A stretch of 64,000 nucleotides of DNA from Sinorhizobium psoraleae. Its GTDB lineage: Bacteria > Pseudomonadota > Alphaproteobacteria > Rhizobiales > Rhizobiaceae. The position numbers and the translations under genes are program-made. Each line of letters starts with the position of its first letter. Positions within the stretch are counted from its first letter, which is position 1. The notes beneath the pieces were generated by a model. The model made no database searches and was not told the origin of the DNA. It saw only the letters and a program-made list of their open reading frames with translations. Shown piece after piece: positions 54,996 to 64,000 of the stretch. The stretch spans positions 165,374 to 229,373 of the forward strand of contig NZ_JABEKV010000006.1 of the NCBI RefSeq assembly GCF_013283645.1, given 5' to 3'.

Positions 54996-55860
54996 ATGAC
55001 TTTTGCTGTCCACGTCACGGAATGGAAAAGAGCCTTTGTCCAGCAGTACTTCCCTGGCAGATGCTTTCGTTTCCTACCGAAGAATTTGAGTGAGCGCGAT
55101 TTCGAGCACGTCTGGAAACCAACAATTCTCGCCCGCGATACAAGCGAGATCTTCGTCTGGGGTCCGGAACTACCGCCCGCTCTAGCCGCGCTCGCGACGG
55201 CGCGGAGCATCCCCGTTTGGTTCATGGAGGACGGCTTTCTCCGCTCGGCGCGCCCCAGCGCCAGCCGCACTGCTCCTCTTTCGCTGACGCTCGACCGCCG
55301 AACACCATATTTCGATTGCCGGCAGCCGTCCGATCTCGAAGTTCTGCTCATGACCTATGATTTCGTAGCAGACCAATCGCTAGTGGCGCGTGCCCGCGCG
55401 GGCACCAAACTTCTACTTGAAAGCGGTATCAGCAAATATAACAACGGTCGCATACGAACGACCGAAGAAGTCCTGGCGGACGACCGGCAACCGAACACGC
55501 GCCGCGGCCGGGGGCTCAGCCTGGAGGCACTTTTCGCGGGCGCCTATCTCCTCTATCCTCGCTACGTCGATCCCGAAACCGGAGAGCAAACGTCATTCGA
55601 AGCGACTGTTGCAGCAACACGAAGGCAAATCGAGGAGCCGGAGGCGACGTCTCCTGGAGGGCCGGGGTGGCGCGCGTGGGGCCTCTACGGCATTCTCGGC
55701 TGGCGCCACCTCCTGACCGCCGCCTTGGTGCCGGGCCATCCAGCGCGGTGGCAATGACCGCGATGTCGAAGATTTCAGGGCAGACCCAATCCAGTTCTTC
55801 CGCGGCCTTTCAGACCGGCGGCTCAGGGCCATCGGCCGCCTTCTCTATCCGTTCGGGTGA
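54996..55860 (+). pseudogene. KpsC/RkpZ-like capsule polysaccharide protein, deleted and frameshifted
   Basis: From ATG 54996 the protein reads TFAVHVTEWKRAFVQQYFPG and the KpsC-type block VWFMEDGFLRSARPSASRTA, up to ESGISKYN. It then jumps to a block normally found about 150 residues later in KpsC proteins, RRGRGLSLEALFAGAYLLYP plus RYVDPETGE. The frame then drifts and stops at 55757. A different frame carries the likely true C-terminus, DRDVEDFRADPIQFFRGLSD and RLLYPFG, whose stop (55858-55860) overlaps the KpsM start (GTGA). KpsC-like proteins add the Kdo primer or set chain length of capsule polysaccharide. The deletion should inactivate it. Confidence 0.6.
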
Positions 55861-56636
55861 CTGATGTGAGCTACCTTTCCACGCATTTTCGTGTCGTCGG
55901 CGCCCTGCTGGTCAGAGAGATGTCCACGCGGTTCGGCTCGAAACCCGGCGGTTATGTCTGGGCGCTGCTCGACCCCGCCGCCCACATTCTCCTTATGACC
56001 TTGGTCTTCCAGGCGATCGCCCGCGCCCCGGCGCTCGGGACGAGCTTCGCCCTGTTTTTCGCGACAGGCTATATCGCTTTCCAGTTCTATCAGGCTATGA
56101 CCAGCTATCTGAACAGCGCAGTCAGGGCCAACAAGGCGCTGCTCAGCTACCCCAATGTCGCGCCGATCGATACGGTCGTCGCACGCTTTGTACTCCAAGT
56201 GGGCACGACGACGCTCGTGGGCTTCATCGTTCTCGGCACGATCGTCGCGACCATGCGGGGGGAGACAAGCCTACATTGGCCGGCGATCTTTGAAGCGGTG
56301 GCGCTGGCGTGCCTTTGCGGGCTCGGCGTGGCAATGGTCAACAGCGTGCTGTTCTTGAAATATCCGCTCTACGAACAGATCTTCAACATCGTCAACCGTC
56401 CGCTGTTCATGATATCCGGGGTATTCTTCCTGCCTGATTCGATCCCCGCTCCCTATAAGGACCTCGTGCTGCTCAACCCCTTGGTTCACATCATCATGGG
56501 CTTCCGGCAGGGCTTCTATCCGGAGTACAGGGCAATCGGCCTTGATATGGAATACCTCTATGGATTCGCATTTCTGACATTGTTTGCCGGAATGCTTGTC
56601 TTCACGCTTTCCAAAAAGGCACTGAGAAACGAATGA
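55857..56636 (+). CDS. kpsM: Capsule polysaccharide ABC exporter, membrane subunit (KpsM/RkpT type)
   Basis: A 259-residue ABC-2 type permease with six helices (YVWALLDPAAHILLMTLVF, GYIAFQFYQAMTSYLNSAVR, FMISGVFFLPDSIPAPYKDL). It pairs with KpsT to move the lipid-linked capsule chain across the inner membrane. The GTG at 55857 overlaps the stop of the damaged upstream gene, and its own end overlaps KpsT. Confidence 0.9.
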   Translation: MTDVSYLSTHFRVVGALLVREMSTRFGSKPGGYVWALLDPAAHILLMTLVFQAIARAPALGTSFALFFATGYIAFQFYQAMTSYLNSAVRANKALLSYPNVAPIDTVVARFVLQVGTTTLVGFIVLGTIVATMRGETSLHWPAIFEAVALACLCGLGVAMVNSVLFLKYPLYEQIFNIVNRPLFMISGVFFLPDSIPAPYKDLVLLNPLVHIIMGFRQGFYPEYRAIGLDMEYLYGFAFLTLFAGMLVFTLSKKALRNE

Positions 56637-57292
56637 TCCGGTTCGAACAGGCGACAAAATATGCCCGGACCAAGGGCATCAAGAAGCCGATCATCGAGGA
56701 CGCTTCTCTCACACTCAATCGGGGAAAGAGCGTCGGCCTGCTCGGTCGCAACGGCGCCGGCAAATCGACGCTCTTGAGACTGATTGCTGGCGCGATCAAG
56801 CTCGACAAGGGCCGAATCATCCGGCGCGGCAAGATTTCCTGGCCGCTCGGCTTTGCGGGCAGCTTCCAGAGCTCGATGACCGGCGAACAGAATGTGCGCT
56901 TCGTCGCCCGCATCTACGGAGTAGATACCGAGCAACTGATCGACTATGTCGAGGATTTCGCCGAGCTCGGCCCGTTCTTCAAGGCCCCTGTGGGCACCTA
57001 TTCCTCGGGCATGAAAGCGCGGCTTGCCTTCGGCTTGAGCATGGGCGTCAATTTCGACTATTATCTCGTCGACGAAATCACTGCCGTTGGTGACTCAAAT
57101 TTTAAGAAAAAATGTCAGGCTGTCTTCGAGACCAGGCTCCAGGATTCCGATGTGATTATGGTGTCGCACAGCACCGGGACGATCCGCGCCTATTGCGACT
57201 GCGGCGTCGTGCTGGAAAAAGGCAAGCTGAGCTATTATGACAATGTCGAAGACGCGATCCGCGTGCACGACAGAAATATGGAAGGGAATTAA
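56633..57292 (+). CDS. kpsT: Capsule polysaccharide ABC exporter ATPase (KpsT/RkpS type)
   Basis: A 219-residue ATPase: Walker A GRNGAGKST (38-46), signature YSSGMKAR (123-130), Walker B YYLVDE (143-148), H-loop His179. The YSSGMKAR signature in place of LSGGQ is typical of capsule and O-antigen exporters. It overlaps kpsM by four bases and abuts kpsE. Confidence 0.95.
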   Translation: MIRFEQATKYARTKGIKKPIIEDASLTLNRGKSVGLLGRNGAGKSTLLRLIAGAIKLDKGRIIRRGKISWPLGFAGSFQSSMTGEQNVRFVARIYGVDTEQLIDYVEDFAELGPFFKAPVGTYSSGMKARLAFGLSMGVNFDYYLVDEITAVGDSNFKKKCQAVFETRLQDSDVIMVSHSTGTIRAYCDCGVVLEKGKLSYYDNVEDAIRVHDRNMEGN

Positions 57293-58627
57293 ATGGCGGT
57301 CAGCAACGACGCGGCGATGAACAGGCCAAAAACCGCGCACGCCGACGAGAATACCCCGACCGCCAAAGGCGATACGAAAAGCAAGGGTATCGCCATTCTT
57401 GAGGGGCTATTGGGGCGCGAGAGCGCACCTGTCATTCCTCTTCCTGAGCGGCACAAGAAGACTGAACCTGCCACGAAGTCGGATTGGAAGACCCGCTGGC
57501 TCAAGAACGTGCGCTGGCGTCACGCCATCATCAGCGCCTCTTTCGTCGGGCTGGTCGCCGTGCCCGCAACGCTCGCTTCACTCTACATGGCCTTCATCGC
57601 CGCCGACCAGTATCATAGCTCGACGTCCTTCGCCGTGCGTAGCATCGAGGGCGGCGTTTCAAGCGACATTCTGGGCATGTTCACCCAGGCCTCCGGAGGC
57701 AGCACCGTCTCGGACAGCTACATACTCATGGATTACATCCTGAGCGAACGGATGGTGGCCGCCGCCGATCGGAAGTTCAAGCTCGAGGATGTTTATGCCA
57801 CCCGTGGGCTCGACTATTTCTATGGCATCGGCTCCAACCTGCCGATCGAGAATAAGCTCGCCTATTGGCGCGACATGGTGAACGTCAACTTCGACCACGC
57901 TTCCAGCATCATGGAGGTGACCGTCAAGGCATTCGACCCGCGCCGTGCTCAGGAGATCGCTCAGTTCATCGTCGATCAGAGCGATAATCTCGTGAACAGT
58001 CTCTCGCTTTCGGCGCGCAACGACGTGCTGCGCGCCGCGCAGGACGAGGTGTTGGCGGGAGAGGCGCGGCTTTCAAAGGCGCGCGTGGCGCTTCGTGAGT
58101 ATCGCGACAAATCACAAGAAATCAGCCCGGAAGAAGGAGCAAAGCTCGCGATTCAGCTCATCGGCTCGCTGGAACAGCAATTAACCCAGCTCCACGCCGA
58201 TCTTGCCACGGCGAAAAGCCAGATGAGCGAGGACACGCCGCGAATTCGCGTGCTGAAAACGCGCATAGAAAGCCTTGAGCAGCAGCTTGCCGTCGAACGC
58301 CAGAGACTGGGGACGGGTGAAAGGACATCTGCAACAGAGGATCGCAACTCCCCGGACGTCGCGGGCCGCATCGCTCAGTTCGAAGAACTGGAGACCGAGC
58401 GCGAATTCGCCGAGCGTGCTTACACGGCCGCTCTTGCCTCTCTTGAGAAGGCACGTATCGAGGCAAACAACCGTCAGCGCTATCTCGCACTTTTCATCGA
58501 GCCGACGCTATCAGAGTTGGCGCAATATCCCACGCGACTGGTGAATGCACTGCTCGTGATCCTCGGGCTGCTCTTTGCTTGGGGGATCGGCGTGATGAGC
58601 TATTACAACGTCAGAGATCGGGCATAA
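57293..58627 (+). CDS. kpsE: Capsule polysaccharide export inner-membrane protein (KpsE/RkpR type)
   Basis: A 444-residue protein with an N-terminal helix (about 78-100), a large periplasmic coiled-coil part (ARLSKARVALREYRDKSQEI, LKTRIESLEQQLAVERQRLG) and a C-terminal helix (RLVNALLVILGLLFAWGIGV). It spans the periplasm to link the exporter to the outer membrane. The 70 N-terminal residues are polar and Lys/Thr-rich. It starts directly after the kpsT stop. Confidence 0.9.
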   Translation: MAVSNDAAMNRPKTAHADENTPTAKGDTKSKGIAILEGLLGRESAPVIPLPERHKKTEPATKSDWKTRWLKNVRWRHAIISASFVGLVAVPATLASLYMAFIAADQYHSSTSFAVRSIEGGVSSDILGMFTQASGGSTVSDSYILMDYILSERMVAAADRKFKLEDVYATRGLDYFYGIGSNLPIENKLAYWRDMVNVNFDHASSIMEVTVKAFDPRRAQEIAQFIVDQSDNLVNSLSLSARNDVLRAAQDEVLAGEARLSKARVALREYRDKSQEISPEEGAKLAIQLIGSLEQQLTQLHADLATAKSQMSEDTPRIRVLKTRIESLEQQLAVERQRLGTGERTSATEDRNSPDVAGRIAQFEELETEREFAERAYTAALASLEKARIEANNRQRYLALFIEPTLSELAQYPTRLVNALLVILGLLFAWGIGVMSYYNVRDRA

Positions 58628-58955
58628 CGACCAGTCGCTGGCGCTAGGCTTCTCCAAGAGCAGTAGTTGTGTCCGAGTGTTAAGACGCACTGCAGACGTG
58701 TCAAGGCCGCGTCCGCGCTTAATCGGAGCGTCCTGTCTTGCAAACACGCGAGAGTTGCGATGCTGTGCGTAGACTATTTCACGGCCTCGTTGGGTGAAAC
58801 GGCGGCACATCTTGGACCGAGAAGCTTTAATTTTCCGTGTCTCTGCGCCACTAGCTGTTGCTCACGCTAATCCATTTGGATACTGATGCGCCCGACGCGC
58901 TTTCTCTCATGGGTATCATCGAGTTAAGCAACGAAGTGATTGCGAGATAACCGGC
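58628..58955. other. Gap between export and sugar-nucleotide genes
   Basis: About 330 bases with no supported gene. Third-position composition changes from GC-rich to more AT-rich after it. It probably contains a promoter for the wecB gene, but I cannot define one. Confidence 0.4.
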
Positions 58956-60080
58956 ATGAAAATTTTGACAGTTTTTGGAACTCGGCCCGAAGCCATCAAA
59001 ATGGCTCCTTTGGTTAGAGTGCTGAGGGAACAGCACACAATAGACGCTCGGGTCTGCGTGACCGCTCAACACCGCCAAATGCTCGACCAAGTTTTAGAAC
59101 TGTTCGAGATCGAGCCAAACTATGATCTGGATATCATGAAGCCTGGTCAAACCCTTTCAGGGATCACTAGCGAGATTCTGGTGCGCATTGAGCCAATTCT
59201 AAAGGGTTTTTCACCGGATGTGGTACTGGTCCACGGGGACACATCCACAACACTGGCTACCACATTGGCCTCTTACTACCACCAAATTCCAGTAGGCCAT
59301 GTGGAAGCGGGGCTGCGGACAGGAAATATCTATTCCCCCTGGCCGGAGGAAGCTAATAGGAAGTTGACGGGCGCGTTGACGAAACTTCACTTTGCTCCGA
59401 CGGAAGAATCGCGTTTGAACCTACTAAGAGAAGGTGTTTCAAGCGATGAAATACACGTTACCGGCAATACGGTCATTGACGCACTACTTCAGGTTCAACG
59501 CAGGCTGGAGACCGACGCGCGACTGGCGTCCGATCTAGCAGAGCGCTTCTCCTTTCTACGCGGCCGCCGACTCGTACTGATCACCGGCCATCGTCGAGAG
59601 AATTTCGGAGGCGGCTTCGAACGCATCTGTTCTGCTATACAGCAACTAAGCAAAGAATTCCCTTCTGACGACTTTGTATACCCCGTGCACCTCAATCCAA
59701 ATGTTCGTGAGCCAGTGGGGCGCATCCTAAACGGGCTTCCAAATGTTCACTTAATCGAACCTCTGGAATATCTGCCATTTGTGTACCTGATGACGCGAGC
59801 GCATATCATCCTCACAGACTCCGGGGGTATTCAGGAGGAGGCGCCTTCCCTGGGCAAGCCGGTCCTCGTCATGCGCGAAACGACCGAGCGTCCGGAAGCA
59901 GTGAAGGCGGGTACGGTAAAGCTTGTAGGAACCGATGCGGCTCAAATCGCGGCCGGAGTGGGTCAGTTGATGAACGATAAATCGGCCTACGATCAGATGG
60001 CGTTTGCTCACAATCCTTATGGCGATGGGCAAGCCTGCTTTCGCATACTGTCTGCGATTCAGGACGCGTTCTGTAAGTAA
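58956..60080 (+). CDS. wecB: UDP-N-acetylglucosamine 2-epimerase
   Basis: A 374-residue cytoplasmic enzyme converting UDP-GlcNAc to UDP-ManNAc. Family blocks: [12 protein letters not shown] (8-19), [38 protein letters not shown] and [20 protein letters not shown]. The next gene is the matching dehydrogenase. Codon use is more AT-rich than in the kps genes. The start fits the family N-terminus. Confidence 0.95.
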   Translation: MKILTVFGTRPEAIKMAPLVRVLREQHTIDARVCVTAQHRQMLDQVLELFEIEPNYDLDIMKPGQTLSGITSEILVRIEPILKGFSPDVVLVHGDTSTTLATTLASYYHQIPVGHVEAGLRTGNIYSPWPEEANRKLTGALTKLHFAPTEESRLNLLREGVSSDEIHVTGNTVIDALLQVQRRLETDARLASDLAERFSFLRGRRLVLITGHRRENFGGGFERICSAIQQLSKEFPSDDFVYPVHLNPNVREPVGRILNGLPNVHLIEPLEYLPFVYLMTRAHIILTDSGGIQEEAPSLGKPVLVMRETTERPEAVKAGTVKLVGTDAAQIAAGVGQLMNDKSAYDQMAFAHNPYGDGQACFRILSAIQDAFCK

Positions 60081-60092
60081 AGAGGGAATATA

Positions 60093-61379
60093 ATGCCGCA
60101 GCACTTCATCAATAAAACTATATCCATTATTGGCCTCGGCTACATTGGATTACCATCGGCCGCCGCATTTGCCGCACGAGGCGTTAAGGTAATTGGCGTA
60201 GACGTTAATCAAGAAACCGTCGACATAATTAACCAAGGGAAAATCCACATTGTCGAGCCGGAGTTGGATATGGTGGTGCATGCCGCCGTCACCGAAGGCT
60301 ATCTACGGGCAACAACAATCCCCGAACCCGCGGAGGCTTTCCTTCTTGCCGTTCCAACACCGTTTCGGGATGGTCACGAACCGGATCTAAGCTTCATCGA
60401 AGCCGCTTCCAAAGCCATCGCCCCTGTCTTGAAAAAGGGGGATCTTGTAATTTTGGAATCAACTTCTCCAGTTGGCACAACTGAACAGATGGCCGCTTGG
60501 CTGGCAGAGGAGCGGCCCGATCTGAGTTTCCCGCAAGACAGGGGTGAGGAGTCAGATATACGTATTGCCCATTGCCCCGAAAGAGTCCTGCCCGGCCATG
60601 TCCTCCGCGAGCTTGTTGAGAATGACCGGGTAATTGGCGGCCTTACAGGAAAATGCTCCGAAGCCGCGGTAGCACTCTATAAAGTATTCGTACAAGGCGA
60701 ATGCATCGTGACCGACGCGCGCACTGCGGAAATGTGCAAGCTGACGGAAAACGCGTCGCGCGACGTGTCGATCGCGTTTGCTAACGAGCTGTCTCTAATT
60801 TGCGACAAGTTGGACATTGACGTCTGGGAGCTAATCAAGCTCGCAAACCGACATCCGCGCGTAAACATACTGCAACCGGGACCCGGTGTCGGCGGTCATT
60901 GCATCGCGGTGGATCCGTGGTTCATTGTCAACAAGTCACCCGAGGAATCTCGGCTGATCCGAACCGCCAGATTGGTAAACGATAGCAAACCCCATTGGGT
61001 TGAAGCAAAAGTCCATACTGCGGTGGCTGCCGCGGTCGCCAAGGGCGGATGTCACCCCAGTTCGGTCAAAATCGCGTGCATGGGCCTGTCGTTCAAGCCA
61101 GATATCGACGATCTCCGTGAAAGTCCCGCACTCGAAATCGCGCTTCGCTTGGCCGATAAGTATCCTGAGCAGATATACGTAGTTGAACCCAATATCGACG
61201 CCCTACCGGCGGATCTTGCCAAGCGCGGCGCGCGGCTTTCGACCCAAGCTGAAGCTCTCGAAATTGCGGACGTCGTTATAATGCTTGTTGACCACAAGGA
61301 ATTCAAGGAGCGCGTACCAGTGCTGCGGGATGGTGCGTTGTTGGTTGACACTCGAGGAATCTGGAGGGTCTGGAGGTAA
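60093..61379 (+). CDS. wecC: UDP-N-acetyl-D-mannosamine dehydrogenase
   Basis: A 428-residue NAD enzyme that oxidises UDP-ManNAc to UDP-ManNAcA. NAD motif GLGYIGLPSAAAFAARG (14-30), ESTSPVGTTE (122-131), catalytic Cys270 in GPGVGGHCIAVDPWF and C-terminal FKPDIDDLRESPALEI. With WecB it supplies an acidic sugar for the capsule. It begins 12 bases after wecB. Confidence 0.95.
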   Translation: MPQHFINKTISIIGLGYIGLPSAAAFAARGVKVIGVDVNQETVDIINQGKIHIVEPELDMVVHAAVTEGYLRATTIPEPAEAFLLAVPTPFRDGHEPDLSFIEAASKAIAPVLKKGDLVILESTSPVGTTEQMAAWLAEERPDLSFPQDRGEESDIRIAHCPERVLPGHVLRELVENDRVIGGLTGKCSEAAVALYKVFVQGECIVTDARTAEMCKLTENASRDVSIAFANELSLICDKLDIDVWELIKLANRHPRVNILQPGPGVGGHCIAVDPWFIVNKSPEESRLIRTARLVNDSKPHWVEAKVHTAVAAAVAKGGCHPSSVKIACMGLSFKPDIDDLRESPALEIALRLADKYPEQIYVVEPNIDALPADLAKRGARLSTQAEALEIADVVIMLVDHKEFKERVPVLRDGALLVDTRGIWRVWR

Positions 61380-61383
61380 CCGC

Positions 61384-63957
61384 ATGTCCATAAAGGATCT
61401 CACCCATGATCGGGTGTGGGAAGCATACTACGGAGAGCTTGGGCGCAATTTCATGCGCAGCACGCAAAAACGAATCCATTGGATCTGTAGTATGGTCGAG
61501 GGAAAAAGGATCCTTGATATCGGTTGCAGTTCCGGAATTGTACCCATCCTTCTTGGGCGAGAAGGAAGGGAGGCGGTGGGCATCGACAGCTCTAAAAAGG
61601 TGATCGAACAAGCTCGAGAACACCTCTCAAACGAATCAGAAACAACGCGGGAGAGGGTCAAGTTTGTTGAAGCTGATTTTCTCACCGTCGATCCGAAAGA
61701 ACATCAACCTTTCGATACGGTTGTGATTTCAGAGGTCCTTGAGCATTTAGTTCGACCGCAGGACATGCTTGATGCCGCGGCAAAGTTCCTCAAACCAAAC
61801 GGTCACATTATTGTCACGGTGCCGTTCGGGATAAATGACTTTATCGATCACAAGCGCACGTTTTATCTCACCGAAATATACGATCTTTTAACGCGCAATT
61901 TCAACGTTATTGCGTTGGAGTTTCTTGGAACTTGGATCGGACTGGTTGCAGTCAAACCGGAAAATAGGCCGCTTCAGAACGGCCGAAATTCCGTTCCAAG
62001 CGAGGAGGTAAAGCAACTTGAACAGTCGTTCTTTCTTGTGGAGCGGGCTATTCGCGACGAGTTGGCCGGCAAGAAAGATGAAGTGTCGCGCTCAGAAGAT
62101 ATGTTAAAGAAGACCACGGAGGCAATGAAAATTGTCGCCGCCGAAAAGCTGAAGCTCGAAGAGAACATCAAGAAGAAAGAAGGACGAGAACGGGAGCTTT
62201 TGTCCGAACGGGAGAAGTTGACGGACCAGCTTGCGTTTTTCTCAGCCGAAAGGCTCAGACTTGAAGAGAGCGTCAAGAAGAAAGAAGGGCGGGAAAGAGA
62301 GCTTTTGTCCGAGCGGGAGCAACTGGCGAACGAGCTTGCGCAACTTCAAAGCACCATTGCCGAAAATAAATCAGACAAGGAGAGGATGGGAAAGCTGGAG
62401 GCCGACCTGCGGCGGTCTGAGCAATTGTTGACCCGTTCAGAACAGCAAAGATTGGCTGCAGAGACGCGTGCCACCAACACCAAAAACACGCTGTCGTATC
62501 AACTTGGCGCAGCCCTAATACGCGCGACAAACTCGTGGTCTGGTTTCGTGGAGTTTCCCAAAGAGGCGTTGCGTATTCACAAAGAGGGGAAACGTCGTCG
62601 TGCGGCCAAACTGAAAGATCTGGAGATCGGGATTAAAAAAAAAGAACGGGTTCTAGATAGCGCGTTAGCGACGCCTCCCTGTAAGCTAAATGTCGACAGC
62701 AAGCGCAGGTTGCGTGTAGCCGGGATTATGGATGAATTTACTGTCCATTCCTACGAGCCCGAATGCACGCTCCTGCAGCTTCATCCGCAAAACTGGCGGC
62801 AACAGCTTACAGAATTTAATGCCGATTTGCTCTTCATCGAGTCCGCTTGGAAGGGTCTGGATAGTCTTTGGCAGGGGAAGATCAGTAACGCTGACCCTGA
62901 GGTGTTGGAGCTTATTGACTGGTGCAGACAAAGAAAAATACCATCCCTCTTCTGGAACAAAGAGGATCCGGTTCACTTCAGTACTTTTGTGTTTATCGCA
63001 AAATGCGTTGACTATGTCTTCACAACGGATATTGACTGCGTTCCAAAATATAAAGAGGCTGTCGGCCATGAACGAGTGTATTTGCTCCCGTTCGCGGCAC
63101 AGCCGCGGATTCACAACCCAATAGAATTATACGATCGTAAAGACGCTTTTAATTTCGCCGGCTCCTACTACTTAAGATATCCCGAGCGGCAACGCGATTT
63201 CGCAGCCCTGATTGATGCTGTCGGGTCGCTGCGCCCTGTCGAGATCTATGACAGAAACTTCGACAATCCGCATCCACATTATACATTCCCTGAGCAATAC
63301 GCCCCAATGATATTGGGAAAGTTGCCTTTTGCCGAGATTGATAAGGCCTATAAAGGCTATCGATACGGCATCAATATGAACACCATCAAGCAGTCGCAAA
63401 CCATGTTTGCCCGGCGTGTTTTCGAACTGCTGGCATCAAATACCGTCGTTGCGTCCAATTTTTCTCGCGGCGTGAGGCTATTATTCGGTGATCTGGTGAT
63501 TTCGTCGGATAATGCCGCCGAACTACATCGACGTCTCGGGGCGATCTGCGAAGATGAAGTTGGATACCGCAAGTTCCGCTTGCTCGGCCTGCGCAAGGTC
63601 ATGACTGAGCATACTTATGCCGACCGGTTGTTCTATATTCGGTCAAAGCTAAGCGGAGACATGCAATCGTCGGCTCGGCCACTGATTGTTCTGTTCTCAG
63701 TTGCTGAGACACCAGATGAGTATGCATCGGTGGTGCAAAGCTTCAGCCGACAGCGATATCCCAATAAGCGTTTGGTCGTATTGAAGCGCTATCCCGGCAG
63801 TGCACTGAACCACGTAGAAGGCGTTGTCGAATGCACGAACGAAGCAGCATGTATCGAGCACATTCCAGCCACGAACAGCGATGCTCTTGTTGGATTCTTT
63901 CATCCTGAAGATTATTACGGCACTGAATACCTAACAGACCTGCAGCTAGTGGATTGA
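61384..63957 (+). CDS. Fusion protein: methyltransferase, coiled coil and CgeB-like glycosyltransferase
   Basis: An 857-residue protein. Residues 40-150 are a class I SAM methyltransferase (KRILDIGCSSGIVPILLG, VISEVLEHLVRPQDML). Residues 205-370 are a long Lys/Glu coiled coil with two copies of a 35-residue repeat. Residues about 445-755 resemble CgeB/DUF3880-type glycosyltransferases (SLFWNKEDPVHFSTFVFIAK, FNFAGSYYLRYPERQRDF, RRVFELLASNTVVASNFS). Residues 765-857 begin a third domain like a GT2 family fragment (VQSFSRQRYPNKRLVVL, GFFHPEDYYGTEYLTDLQL) and stop abruptly. ATG 61384 follows the wecC stop by four bases. It may modify and extend capsule chains, perhaps acting as a length-controlling fusion. 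The end may be truncated. Confidence 0.75.
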   Translation: MSIKDLTHDRVWEAYYGELGRNFMRSTQKRIHWICSMVEGKRILDIGCSSGIVPILLGREGREAVGIDSSKKVIEQAREHLSNESETTRERVKFVEADFLTVDPKEHQPFDTVVISEVLEHLVRPQDMLDAAAKFLKPNGHIIVTVPFGINDFIDHKRTFYLTEIYDLLTRNFNVIALEFLGTWIGLVAVKPENRPLQNGRNSVPSEEVKQLEQSFFLVERAIRDELAGKKDEVSRSEDMLKKTTEAMKIVAAEKLKLEENIKKKEGRERELLSEREKLTDQLAFFSAERLRLEESVKKKEGRERELLSEREQLANELAQLQSTIAENKSDKERMGKLEADLRRSEQLLTRSEQQRLAAETRATNTKNTLSYQLGAALIRATNSWSGFVEFPKEALRIHKEGKRRRAAKLKDLEIGIKKKERVLDSALATPPCKLNVDSKRRLRVAGIMDEFTVHSYEPECTLLQLHPQNWRQQLTEFNADLLFIESAWKGLDSLWQGKISNADPEVLELIDWCRQRKIPSLFWNKEDPVHFSTFVFIAKCVDYVFTTDIDCVPKYKEAVGHERVYLLPFAAQPRIHNPIELYDRKDAFNFAGSYYLRYPERQRDFAALIDAVGSLRPVEIYDRNFDNPHPHYTFPEQYAPMILGKLPFAEIDKAYKGYRYGINMNTIKQSQTMFARRVFELLASNTVVASNFSRGVRLLFGDLVISSDNAAELHRRLGAICEDEVGYRKFRLLGLRKVMTEHTYADRLFYIRSKLSGDMQSSARPLIVLFSVAETPDEYASVVQSFSRQRYPNKRLVVLKRYPGSALNHVEGVVECTNEAACIEHIPATNSDALVGFFHPEDYYGTEYLTDLQLVD

Positions 63958-64000
63958 TTCCAACACTTGGTGCCCGCGTTTGACGGCGGCAATGATGTCG

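Noticed and set aside
1..64000. CRISPR arrays, tRNA or rRNA genes
   Set aside because: No regularly spaced repeats, no cloverleaf with a GTTCRANYC-type arm and no rRNA signature were seen by eye.

Overview
The window reads as a high-GC alphaproteobacterial replicon of the Rhizobiaceae, most like a Sinorhizobium/Ensifer chromid or plasmid. This is inferred from gene families and not from any marker gene. Supporting signs are several sugar-type ABC transporters, each with a LacI regulator, a GcrA paralog, a copper island of rhizobial type, and a capsule export set in the order of the Sinorhizobium K-antigen (rkp/kps) genes. No rRNA, tRNA, CRISPR array or replication gene was seen.

Layout. 1-4.8 kb: a broken GlxA-type regulator, then a class III alcohol dehydrogenase that has lost two of four structural-zinc cysteines, then a GcrA paralog, a HupE metal-permease-like protein and a membrane protein; near-identical Zur-like palindromes precede both transcription units. 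5.1-11.2 kb: a phosphoesterase plus a Ugp-like ABC transporter, with a convergent LacI regulator. 11.2-23.3 kb: a copper/redox island containing intact genes (CopZ-like chaperone, Spy-like protein, Crp/Fnr regulator, cytochrome c', TolC-like protein, multicopper oxidase, cupredoxin, CusF-like protein) interleaved with wrecked ones (a MauE/multicopper-oxidase chimera, a DUF411 gene with an internal stop, a MerR tail). Two CueR/MerR-type promoters with 19-bp spacers lie in it. 23.3-29 kb: two class III nucleotide cyclases, one intact and one frameshifted. 29-42 kb: an MFS/LysR pair, two exported or cytosolic hydrolases, a probable five-gene minus-strand operon (isochorismatase-like, XapX, exported amidohydrolase, DoxX, MFS_3) and three AraC regulators in a row. 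42-50 kb: a transposase remnant, then a LacI-ABC-GH32 operon for fructoside uptake and cleavage. 50-53.5 kb: a LysR regulator divergent from an SDR/ABM/DJ-1 operon. 55-64 kb: capsule export (truncated KpsC/RkpZ-like, KpsM, KpsT, KpsE) and UDP-ManNAcA synthesis (WecB, WecC), then an 857-residue methyltransferase/coiled-coil/glycosyltransferase fusion in more AT-rich DNA.

How the genes work together. The first block looks like a zinc-limitation response: a possible zinc-sparing enzyme and a metal permease share a promoter element. The copper block handles periplasmic copper by oxidation, chelation and efflux. The capsule block builds and exports an acidic polysaccharide. Many pseudogenes (single-base frameshifts, nonsense codons, a chimera, an internal deletion) indicate a decaying accessory replicon, or alternatively sequencing indels at some of the frameshift sites.
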